DNA from: Cydia pomonella
Taxonomy: Eukaryota; Arthropoda; Insecta; Lepidoptera; Tortricidae
Length of the DNA stretch: 64,000 nucleotides
Direction of reading: 5' to 3'
Assembly (NCBI RefSeq): GCF_033807575.1
Contig: NC_084721.1
Location: forward strand, 124,001 to 188,000
Of the stretch, positions 1-8,800 are shown piece after piece (positions within the stretch are counted from its first letter, which is position 1; each line of letters starts with the position of its first letter). A model generated the notes under the pieces. That model was not told the origin of the DNA. It saw nothing but the letters and a program-made list of their open reading frames with translations, and searched no databases. The translations under genes were made by a program, and so were the position numbers.

Positions 1-221
1 AGACGAACGGGGGCGAAATGGCAACCGTTACGATGGTTTCCCGGACGCCGCGCCGGCGCAGACCTAATGAGCTTCCTTCATTAGCCGAGGAAACCTTCTC
101 TAAAACTAAAATACACTCCATATGGTTATATTGGACTCGTAACTTATTTATTTTTAACTTTCATTTCAACCTTCGCTAACTTCGGAAACTCATCTCATTT
201 ACAAGTTATAAACATTTATTT

Positions 222-345
222 ATTTAATCTTCATTGCACATAAGGAAACACACTGTATAAAAGGTGAACTTAATGCCATAAGGCATTCTCTAGCAGTCAA
301 CCTTTAGGCAAAGCAGATAAGTTGTAAGTTGTTGTGTTGTAACAT
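222..345 (-). repeat. CR1-like LINE 3' tail fragment
   Basis: A T-rich start (TTTATTTATTTAATC) is followed by TTCATTGCACA, then the block AATGCCATAAGGCATTCTCT and AGCAGTCAACCTTT. The same order of words occurs at 41695-41790, next to a recognisable LINE ORF2 C-terminus, so this is read as a 5'-truncated copy of the same LINE with its 3' end to the left. The family name CR1-like is inferred from the neighbouring coding remnant of the better copy. No coding part remains here. Confidence 0.55.
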
Positions 346-460
346 TCACGTTTTAAAAAATTATCTTAGCTTCTAATTTAGAATTTCTAAAAAAATCAAA
401 ATCAATACTTAATACACACACTAATTACAAAAGATACAAGTATGAATATAATTTAAAACT

Positions 461-2268
461 ACAGAAAACACAACTGTCGTACTAGTACTTATGCCACAGC
501 CAGGTCTCAGACCCACACATGCCCCAATGTGACCCAAGTCGCTCTCCTACGAAACAGTGACATAATACTGACTAAACCTTTGCCTTGTTAACTTATTACT
601 CTTGTCAACACTGTAGCTTATTTGAAAACTGATGCAAATCCGCACGTGAGTGATAAGCAATTCTCTCGATAATTTACCAGCGTATTCCACGAAGTAGGCA
701 ACAAAATTAAGCTCCCAACGAGATATGATTTAGTAGCGTTCTTACCGCGCATAAATAATGAATGTTATTACTGCGCGCGGAGAAAAAACACACAAACACG
801 CGTCGGACAAAAAGCGGCCGTTAAAATCCGTGCAAGCAAAGCTTTTAAGATACGCATCTCCAAACTAAAAGCTTGGATGCACGCGACGTGTGCCTGTGTG
901 TGTACCAGTAAGTTTGTGCCCATCATTTGTGCCACGGGGTACCCGTATGAACGATACACTTATTGAAAATCACATACAATATTGTTCAAACTACTAAAAT
1001 TCAACGCATTTTTTTTAAAGCTCGGAAAGGGTCAATAAACTAAAATTCGCGTCAATGCACAAGTATTTTTACATTGCGTACAAAGAAAGCTGGTAACTAT
1101 AAAGAGCGCTTCTAATAACATACCTCTTTGGGAGTAGGCTCCACGTGTCGGTACCGAGTAGTGATATTAGCGTTTTGATTTGGGCTGTCTTTGGTTGCAC
1201 GGGCGTAATGGCCGACACGGCTGCATTAGGCGTGTTTGTGTCCGCGTCACACGTCACGTCACGTACTCGTAGATACCATCACAATGAGCCGTAGTTGCGT
1301 ATTGTTGTCCGAAAGTGTTCGGATATTGGCCGTAATCGACATTGCTACACAACGCTTATCAGTGATGTGAAAAGATTCCGTTACATAAGTAAGTAATCGA
1401 TATGAAAGTACATAAGATGAGTCATAAAATTGATCTATACAATAGTCTCTCCTATAACCGAACCGAGAAGATCTTCTACCGCGTAGAAAAAACTGATAGG
1501 TTGGAAAAGCGAGCATCCAAAGGATCTAAAAACCGTAAACTGCATTTGAACTAGCAAGATCTCTAAAATCCTAAAATGCCTTGCCATTAATACATTACAT
1601 TTAATACGTGTTTATATAAGTATAAGCCTAGGACATATCAAGACAATACAGTTAATAATCAAAGCTTAGTGGTACACAAGATTGCACATTGAAATTGTAT
1701 GCACCTACCTCTGTAGTAGGTTGGTATGGTAAGTACATGAAATTGAAGTATTCTTGAAGTCTTTGTAGTTTCTCATAGCTTAACCTCTTAAAGCCCAGCC
1801 ATAGAAATGAAAAATCCAAAATTTGCCGCTGGAATTTAAACCTATAGTGCACGGAATACAGTAGATTTTATTTTGTTTGAAAATTGCACGAAACAAAACA
1901 AATGCAACTCTGTCCTAATTGAAAATGATTTAAATTTCATCGAACTGAATAAGTCCTATAGGTAGGACCTTGGGCCTTACGAGGTTAGAGGTTAGTTCAA
2001 GAATAGTTACATCTGTTTTACCTTTCATTTTCCTTTCTTGTATTTTCCTTCATGCTTTGCTTTGGCTCAGGTTAAGAATTTTAACATAAGTATAAAATGT
2101 AAGCGCATAGTATTGGCAAGTTGTGTTTGCCTATAATTGGGTGAGTACTCCAGTATGATTTTTGTGGTTATTATTAAAGTCCAATTGTATTTGTATTACA
2201 CCTGTTGGCAAACCTAAATGAATAAATAAATAAATAATATATTGCGATTCCGGTCATATATTTATACA
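461..2268. other. Unannotated AT-rich stretch
   Basis: No transposon ends, RNA gene or convincing exon seen. The only local pattern is a short run of CACGT words (CACGTCACGTCACGT) near 1250-1265, which could be a small cluster of CRE/E-box half sites. Open frames of 62-85 codons here have no domain or compositional support. Confidence 0.4.
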
Positions 2269-2600
2269 TAATAATAATAATAATTCAGCCTATATACGTC
2301 CCACTGCTGAGCACAGGCCTCCTCTCATGTGCGAGAGGGTTCGGGCTATAGTTCCCACGCTAGCCCAATGCGGATTGGGGACTTCACATACACCTTTGAA
2401 TTTCTTCGCAGATGTATGCAGGTTTCCTCACGATATTTTCCTTCACCGAAAAGCTGGTGGTAAATATCAAATAAGCGGTGGTGGCCGAGTGGATATGACG
2501 TTCGACTTTCAATTCGGAGGTGGCGGGTTCAAATCCTGGCTCGTACCAATGAGTTTTTCGGAACGTATGTACGAAATATCATTTGATATTTATATATAAA
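2269..2600 (-). mobile_element. tRNA-derived SINE with inverted 5' half
   Basis: The left part (2269-2474) reads as the 3' body of a lepidopteran SINE on the minus strand, ending in an (ATT)n-type tail at 2269-2284. It contains the words GTCCCACTGCTGAGCACAGG and TTTTCCTTCACCGAAAAGC. The right part (2475-2598) is the tRNA-like head in the opposite orientation. Its A box is TGGCCGAGTGG at 2482-2492 and its B box is GTTCAAATC at 2527-2535, both matching RNA polymerase III consensus. The word AAATATCAAAT lies at the internal junction (about 2463-2473) and its reverse complement recurs at the outer end of the inverted head (about 2581-2592). The element is therefore a 5'-inverted SINE insertion. 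It is not a functional tRNA gene. Confidence 0.6.
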
Positions 2601-3007
2601 TATTAGTCAATTTCTGGTCGTGACTTATATTCGGCTAAAACCAGTCCTGACGTAGTTAGTTTTGGGTTAACGAAATGTAACGGTATTTGTTCCACCAATG
2701 TTCTTTACTTTATGTTAGGTTACCACACCTCGGCTAACTCACAGAAAAGACAAATGTATGTCTAAATATTGTATAGCCCCTTCAGTTTAGTGTAACATAA
2801 ACGCAGGAAGATTGAAGGCAAAGGCAGAAATTTTGTTGATAAGGTTAAGTACATGTAAAATGAATTATCAAGTCTCCGATTACTAACGAGACATGCAGAT
2901 TTATAGCTCACAGAAGTTCTGAATCTAATCTGTCTTTAGCACTAACGCTTGAAAGGTCCGCTTTAAATCTAATTGGTGAAAGCTACTCCCGCCCACGTCG
3001 CAAGTCT
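2601..3007. other. Unannotated stretch between SINE and MITE
   Basis: About 400 bp of mixed AT-rich sequence. I see no inverted repeat, terminal motif or coding signal. Confidence 0.35.
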
Positions 3008-3215
3008 GGGGGCCAATTTTTGAATTTCGAGCGCACGATTTCGTCAGTCTGTGGAAAACGGCGAATTGATATTTTTGAAATACGAGCAATATGTAGACAT
3101 TGGGAAATTTGGGAAACTAGTGGTATTGACCACTCGTTTTCAATTCTATTAGTAGAATTTAAATGAATTATTGAATGGACGAAAACAAGCCTCCGAAATT
3201 CAAAAATCGCCTCCC
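3008..3215. mobile_element. MITE, GGGGGCCAATTTTTG family, copy 1
   Basis: The left end GGGGGCCAATTTTTGAATTT and right end AAATTCAAAAATCGCCTCCC form an imperfect terminal inverted repeat of about 20 bp around a roughly 208-bp element. The interior words CACTCGTTTTCAATTCTATT and AGTAGAATT recur in the same order at 27603-27821, so the family has at least two copies in this window. The element has no coding capacity and its transposase superfamily is unknown. No clear target duplication was found. Confidence 0.65.
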
Positions 3216-3996
3216 TGCTCGGAAACTCCGCCCGTCGATTTTGCAGTACCTTAGCACTAATAAATTGATAAATTAAAGGTGTTAAACGTCATTGGCGATC
3301 CGTGAGTGCAAGTGTTTTTCGATCTTAAGGCACCCTAATTTCCCAACCGGTTGGTGCTGTCCTTATTGTAATTTTAGGGCCGTGGAATAAAAGATTATAT
3401 GCGGATTAGATAATTATATTGATTTATCTTTCATAAACACTGGGAAGCAAGTACAGGTCTGTTCGTGTTCTAGAGAGGGTATATGAGAATTACCACAGTA
3501 AAAATAATGTAACTTAGTGTTGCTACATTTCAATGTATAATTCGATTTAATTAAGTATCGACTTACATTTGATTATATTATGTGATTGATTTTTGTTTAT
3601 AAATTATTAAATAAAACTAACAGTCCTAAGGCACCCCAGAGGTGTAAAGTGCCTTCACAAGCACGCGCCACGCCTTCCTATCCTCAGCGATCCTTCTGGC
3701 CTCGCTCTAGGTCGACCCGACTTCTCGTAGCTCACTTAGCCAACCGGTTGAAGGGTCAAAAAGAAAAAAAAAATCTTATCTTTAATTAAAACCACTTGAG
3801 AGTTTTTGAAGGCTTGGATTTGGTGAAATTGTACGTGGATCTCAATTAAAATGACCGAGAATTACTGGTTCTCGCCGTACTAAACTAATCTGAATTAGAT
3901 AGCTTTCTGAATGCTCCTGGGAGCATTCCGAAATACTCACGGTATATTACTTATTCTGTAATTTAACTGATAGGGCCTACTACTAATAATCAATGA
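3216..3996. other. Unannotated stretch with two CCAACCGGTTG sites
   Basis: No gene or transposon recognised. A perfect 12-bp palindrome CCAACCGGTTGG at 3343-3354 is echoed by CCAACCGGTTG at 3740-3750, each preceded at some distance by AAGGCACCC. The core CCGGTT resembles a Grainyhead-type half site. That reading is inference only. Confidence 0.3.
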
Positions 3997-4158
3997 AGGG
4001 CATGTTTCACAATGTCCAGGTAAAGTCCTGATTAAGCTACTTGCCACTTATCTGATGAATAAAGTCATTGTTGGCGTTTTACAAAAGTGCTAAGTTTTGC
4101 ATGAAGTTTTATCTGGTAGTTATTTATTTGTTGTGCTTGGACATGTGAAACAGGCCCT
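3997..4158. mobile_element. MITE with GGGCATGTTTCACAATGTCC ends
   Basis: About 162 bp. The left end AGGGCATGTTTCACAATGTC and right end TGGACATGTGAAACAGGCCCT form an imperfect terminal inverted repeat. The interior is AT-rich and non-coding. Repeats with ends of the type GGGCCTGTTTCACAATGTCC are common in moth genomes; this is a diverged copy. No certain target duplication was seen. Confidence 0.6.
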
Positions 4159-4219
4159 AAGTCTGCAGCTGTTAGTTTCTAGGTACCTAGGAAGCTAAAA
4201 TAGCTACGTGTGATTAAGA

Positions 4220-4585
4220 TGCGACCAGACCGCAGCTTAAAAAACGGTCACGATACGGAATCGCAGTGACGCGTCGTATGCGTACCGTTTTTGACGCATG
4301 CTCCCCACACCGCTGCTTAAAATACGCTGACGCATCGTAAATTGATCTGCGTAAAAATCGCAAAAAATATTACACGGAGATCTTATGGCAGACACCACAC
4401 CGGTGACGTAAAAGACGCAAAGATTTGCGAACAAAAAAGATTCGCGTGAAGCACGTCACTGCGATTCCGTACCGTCACCGTTTTTTAAGCAGCGGTGTGG
4501 GGAGCATGCGTCAAAAACGGTACGCATGCGACGCGTCACTGCGATTCCGTATCGTGACCGTTTTTTAACCTGCGGTCTGGTCGCA
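4220..4585. mobile_element. Long-arm foldback MITE with internal subrepeats
   Basis: The ends TGCGACCAGACCGCAG (left) and CTGCGGTCTGGTCGCA-like (right) begin arms that stay complementary for about 100 bp. A subunit containing CGTCACTGCGATTCCGTA, followed by CCGTTTTTTAA and CAGCGG, is present twice in the right arm (from about 4456 and 4530) and in reverse orientation in the left arm (from about 4240). The right arm is therefore partly a tandem duplication. Total length is 366 bp with no coding capacity. The flanks (TTAAGA left, CCTTTA right) give no clear target duplication. Confidence 0.75.
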
Positions 4586-5260
4586 CCTTTACTCCGGTCT
4601 CGTAATTCTCGTATCGTATGACGGATGATGCTGCCCGCTGTGACGTCACGCGCTCTACAAATACCGTAGCTGTAATGAATCGTGTCATGCGCGCGCGTTA
4701 TTAATTGTACCACTACCAACTAATAACTGTTACTACTAATAACTATTATAACTAATAACAATAATGTAGCCGCACTTCTATTGAGAACGCATGATAAATT
4801 AATCAATTGGTCTGAGTATCATTTATAAACTCATTTCGCTTTAGAAAGTTTAGACAAAGCCGAAGTATTCAATTAAAGTAATTAAAGCGTGGAGATAGAT
4901 TGAGCTCAATTTGCTGAACGAACAGTTACATTTGCACTAATTAAAATATAATCTTTCTAATATTGTGTGAAGTCTTTGAATGGAGGCCCAGAGCAGTCAC
5001 CCGAGGGGGCGGTAGACGACCGCAGCTCTGGGCGGACGATATCGGACGACACGGAGGTCGGGACTAGATAAATCGGGCACAAGTTCGACAGGAGTGAAAG
5101 AAGAGGGAAGAGGCTTACATCTAAGATTGGATCACAAAAAGGCCACCATTATGATGAATATTGTGAATTTGTAACCAACTATATGCGCTACCATGTTAAA
5201 AGCTCTTTTTGACTTTATTGATAGCTGATGTGCTGTGCCTGCAATCCAAAAGCAACTTAG
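4586..5260. other. Unannotated stretch with CRE palindrome and GC hairpin
   Basis: A perfect CRE palindrome TGACGTCA lies at 4641-4648. A loose run of CTAATAACT-type units occupies about 4719-4762. A GC-rich segment at 4986-5032 can pair GCCCAGAGC with GCTCTGGGC across a 29-nt loop. None is enough to call a gene. Confidence 0.35.
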
Positions 5261-5499
5261 TACAGTCAGCATCAAAAGTAGATAACGTATCAGACCATGC
5301 GTCAAAAATATCTATCATTACCTAATACTATAATTATGCTGATAAGCTTTACTATATTATGTAAAACAATTGGAGTAGATACTTTTGAACGCAAACTGTA
5401 TAGACATATATCAAATCAACACTTGGAAAAGTACTCGAGGCTGGCAGATACTTTTGGCGTGTTGTTTCATTTCATCCGCTACTTTTGAGGCTTACTGTA
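5261..5499. mobile_element. Mariner-like MITE, TACAGTCAGCATCAAAA family, copy 1
   Basis: The ends TACAGTCAGCATCAAAAGTA and TACTTTTGAGGCTTACTGTA are inverted repeats bounded by TA, as expected for a TA target duplication of Tc1/mariner-type elements. The length is 239 bp. The interior carries a second, imperfect copy of the terminal motif (ACTTTTGAACGCAAACTGTA, ending near 5401), hinting at a composite or nested origin. A second copy lies at 35651-35898. A 63-codon open frame inside it is chance. Confidence 0.7.
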
Positions 5500-6309
5500 C
5501 CTGACTACCTATGGCTGTAACAAAAATGGAAATGAGCTATTGTGCAATAAATATATTTTTCTTCCTTTCTTTCAGACGCTGTTGTATACGTTCTTTGAAT
5601 AAGAATTATCATAAATAACTATAAAAAAAAAATATACCTATATATATATAACATTTTAAAGCATTTTATGCCAAATATGCCCTACATCATTTTGGCAAAG
5701 GGCTGATAATTGATTTATATATTTATTTAATTAAGAAACAAACAGTCGTTTACAAACAATTTTACAAGAATATTTCTTAAATGAAGACCTGGAGTTTCCT
5801 TATTGTATATAAATCGCAGTCCATAAAACAACAAACAAAAATAGGTACCTACTAGGTAGTTACGTTTGAAGGTATAGGTAGACTCACGAGAGCCGGCGGC
5901 GCACGTTTCGTGCACAATTCAGTCAAATTTATTTTATAAGAAATCCTCGCCAATTTTCGTGAATCGACCCGTCCTATAGAACATAAGTATTGATAATAAA
6001 GTTTTAGTGTAAAAATTTATGAGTAGTGACATATTTACCGGAAAGTGACATAAACAAATGAAAAAAATACATAATTAATTGTGTACTTTTTAGTGAATTA
6101 ACAGAACAGTTAAACAAATCTAAATTGTTAAGCAGCGATAGTTAAGTTTTTAATTTTCGTTAAAAAGTTTACAAACACGTCTTATAATAGTATTTTATGC
6201 AACCGGTGTACAAGAAGGGTCAAAAAAGGCGAGTGGCGTGAGTTACTAGCTAGCGAGCTAAGCCTTCGGCTCCGGCTCACATTGTAAAGGAATACGCCGC
6301 GAGCATTTA
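5500..6309. other. Unannotated AT-rich stretch
   Basis: Mostly A+T with a short (TA)n run near 5639-5651. No transposon ends or exon seen. Confidence 0.35.
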
Positions 6310-6460
6310 CCAAACATAGCTAAGAACCACCGTAAGAAAACTCGCTTTCACGTAAAAAAACCCGCATCGAAATCGGTCCATCCGTTTGTGAGCTACGATG
6401 CCACAGACAGACATTAGCGTCAAACGCATTACACCCCTCTTTTTGTGTCTGGGGTTAAGA
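6310..6460 (+). repeat. Dispersed lepidopteran repeat, ATCGAAATCGGTCCATCCG type
   Basis: Contains the word order ATCGAAATCGGTCCATCCG, GAGCTACGATGCCACAGACA and a terminal TGTGTCTGGGGTTAA. I recognise this as the 3' part of a very common moth repeat. It has no coding capacity here. The limits are approximate because no target duplication was found. Confidence 0.45.
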
Positions 6461-7286
6461 AAACACATTTAATATTTCTTACATCATTTTAAAAGTCTTT
6501 GGCTGTTTTCGTTTTCTTTCATCGCTCAAGAGCATTGAAAAGTGATCATGATTAGTGCAGAAATATTGAACAAATTAATCAGTCGATACTGTTAAGTGTG
6601 GCATAGGTACCTACCTACGGGTAAGTGTGGCTGGCCTTCACATTGGGGCCTGTTCACACAATTACATATTGAGTTTATATTATACCTTGCGTGTAGTGTC
6701 GAATCAACACCGAAACACTAATCAACACCGCCGTAAGACCGCCTGTTGTCTGCCTCTTATCATTCATTAATCAATTCTTTTTCTATAAGCTGTATCTTTT
6801 ACTGAGGTGTGCCAATAAAGAGTATTTTATGTATCTATCAACCTGCAAACGGTCCCCAATCTGGAGGCTGGCGACACTTAACCCGCAGTTACAATTACCC
6901 GCATTGACCTTACATTTCCATTCTTCAATAAGTGTAGGGATTCTTGTGTATTCAGACACAAACGTTGCTCGAGCTTGATCGTTTCGTTTTAATAGCGAGC
7001 CACTTAAGTAATCACAAATATAACCTATCCTTACTAGCAATTACTGGTCCTTGGAGCCGGAAGCGAGAAAGCTAACTGTCGCCCGCGGTCTCGTCTGTCC
7101 TATAATACCCGCCTGTAAAGTTCGTGCGTGCAAGCGCGCGCATGCTCGGTGCCGTAATATCATTGTGCTTATTATAACTTGTGAGTTATAAGCCCGACGG
7201 CGAGCTCGAGTCAGTGAGCACCAGCAGAGATAGGTAAATTGTAAATACCGGTAATTTTGATGTACAGTCGTGGTGCTCGTGTTAGT
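6461..7286. other. Unannotated stretch
   Basis: No gene recognised. The local sequence becomes GC-richer at 7040-7150 (CGTGCAAGCGCGCGCATGC), which may be a small CpG-rich patch. It has no splice or coding context. Confidence 0.3.
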
Positions 7287-7618
7287 TGCCAGACTATTTT
7301 TATTTTATTTTGCCACGGCTCATGGGAGCTTGGATGCATGGGGGAGATCCGCTTGACAACTAATCCCAAGATTTGGCGTAGGCTCTGGTTTTTACGAAAG
7401 CGACTGCCACCTGACCTTCCAACCCAGAGGGTAAAACTAGGCCCTGTTGGGATTAGTCTGGTTTCCTCACGATGTTTTCCTTCACCGAAAAGCGACTGGT
7501 AAATATCAAATGTATTTCGTACATAAGTTCCGAAAAACTTATTGGTACAGGCCGAGGTTTGGACCCACGACCTCCGCATTGCAAGTCGCACGCTCTTACC
7601 GCTAGGCCACCAGCGCTT
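7287..7618 (-). mobile_element. HaSE-like tRNA-derived SINE, near full length
   Basis: On the minus strand this has a tRNA-like head with A box TGGCCTAGCGG (7599-7609) and a degenerate B box near 7556-7565. It is followed by TTTTTCGGAACTTATGTACG, TTTTCGGTGAAGGAAAACAT, GTCGCTTTCGTAAAAACCAG and CTTGGGATTAGTTGTCAAGC, then an A-rich AAAATAAAAT tail. This order matches the HaSE SINE family described from Helicoverpa. A 136-codon minus-strand open frame covers the element but is a by-product of the repeat. A related 3' fragment lies at 59873-59990. Confidence 0.7.
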
Positions 7619-8313
7619 CAATTTTAGTTTATTTTGTATGGTTTGTTATATGAAAGTGGTGTGATGACTGTTATGAGAAAAATGTGAATTTTCAGGGGCC
7701 CAAGTTTTAGTATTTGGCAGGTGTCAATGTTAACTGCCACCACGGTTGGCACAGTCATATTACAGCAAAGAACGAATAAAAATAGGTGACCTACTGAGAT
7801 TTTGACTTTTGATTTTTGGACATGTTTTTTACGCCAAAAGGTAAAACATTGTGATACCAAATTGATAATTTTATACACCACTGTAACCGTTTCACATATG
7901 TTTTACAAATAAGCCCTTTGACTATTTACTATTTGCTAATGTGATGCCATCTACGACGATGACTGATGATGATGATGAGGAATATAACTAAATGTGGATA
8001 CTAGCAGTATTTATTATTGACTTGTCCCCGGCACGAGGAAGAGGCGCGTCGCCCGCGGGCGGCGCGGCGCCCGCACCGCGTGCGTCTGGCAAACAAGGGT
8101 TGGCACGCGACAGCTTACTATTTATATACCTATACTTTATTAACTTATTGCTCACTCATCATATTAATGCCATTTTGAGGATAATATATCCTTAAAATGG
8201 CATATTCAATTCTCGCGACAATTTCTCCATTTACAACTACGCAGCAGCTACCGTTCAATTAGGACTCGAGAGAGTTTAACTTCGATTCATCTCATTTCAC
8301 CACAAAAATAAAT
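7619..8313. other. Unannotated stretch with GC-rich patch
   Basis: AT-rich DNA interrupted by a strongly GC-rich patch at about 8036-8110 (CGCCCGCGGGCGGCGCGGCG). The patch could be a relic of coding or promoter DNA, but no frame or core promoter supports that. Two words, TTGAGGATAATATATCC and the nearby reverse-related TTAAAATGGCAT, suggest a small imperfect hairpin at 8164-8205. Confidence 0.3.
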
Positions 8314-8380
8314 GCTTTATCAAGATCGAACCACCAGCTTCGTAGGCAGAACCACTACCTATCTATAAACTAAATCGGTC
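8314..8380 (-). repeat. Fragment of tRNA-derived SINE head
   Basis: The words GATCGAACCACCAGCTTCGT and GGCAGAACCACTACCTA match, in reverse, the tRNA-like head of the SINE found complete at 38707-38945. Only the head is left. Confidence 0.45.
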
Positions 8381-8401
8381 GTTATTTAAATCGATGAAAG
8401 A

Positions 8402-8434
8402 ACCTAACCTAATCTAGGTTAGGTTAGGTTAGGT
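8402..8434. repeat. Short TTAGG/CCTAA inverted tract
   Basis: Two CCTAA-type units (AACCTAACCTAAT) face about four AGGTT units (CTAGGTTAGGTTAGGTTAGG). The insect telomere repeat is TTAGG, so this is a very short interstitial telomere-like tract in head-to-head orientation. Such short GGTTA runs are common in insect genomes and need not come from a telomere. Confidence 0.5.
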
Positions 8435-8453
8435 ATCCTTAAATCCATACCTA

Positions 8454-8515
8454 AAGTTGGTAAATGATTTGTTTACTTGCGTAAAAAACGCAGTAAACAA
8501 ATTATTTCCCAACTT
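8454..8515. other. 62-nt near-perfect hairpin
   Basis: AAGTTGGTAAATGATTTG pairs with CAAATTATTTCCCAACTT, and TTTACTTGCGT pairs with ACGCAGTAAA around an A-rich loop. The stem is about 28 bp with few mismatches. Size and shape fit either a tiny MITE or a microRNA precursor; the sequence cannot decide. It lies 20 bp downstream of the TTAGG tract. Confidence 0.5.
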
Positions 8516-8577
8516 CTTTTAGTGGAAAATAGCGTATTGTAAGCCTCTTAAATTTTCAACCGAATAAATATATATTA

Positions 8578-8800
8578 TAGGGAAATTCTTACAAAAATTG
8601 ACTAAGTCCCACGGTAAGCCAAGAAGGCTTGTGTTGTGGGTCTGGGTACTCAGACAACGATATATATATAATTTATAAATAATTAAATAAATACACAGAA
8701 TATAACCATGACGCAGAAACAAAATATCTATGCTTATCACATAAATAAATGCCCTTACCGGGATTCGGACCCACAACCAACCCACCGGTCGTCTATATTT
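8578..8800 (-). mobile_element. tRNA-derived SINE, second family, minus copy
   Basis: Read on the minus strand: a B-box-like GGTCCGAATCCCGG (near 8759-8772), then GTAAGGGCATTTATTTATGT, an AT-rich middle, ATCGTTGTCTGAGTACCCAG, and GCCTTCTTGGCTTACCGTGG. The + strand copy at 38707-38945 shares the order head, GGTAAGAGCATTT, ATGGGTGTTTTCTATGTA, then GCCCC. The A box has decayed, so it is unlikely to be active. Confidence 0.6.

Noticed and set aside
7211..7621. 136-codon minus-strand protein
   Set aside because: The frame is contained in a HaSE-like SINE with Pol III boxes.
8402..8434. True interstitial telomere
   Set aside because: Only about four plus two units, with GGTTA runs of this size frequent in insect DNA.
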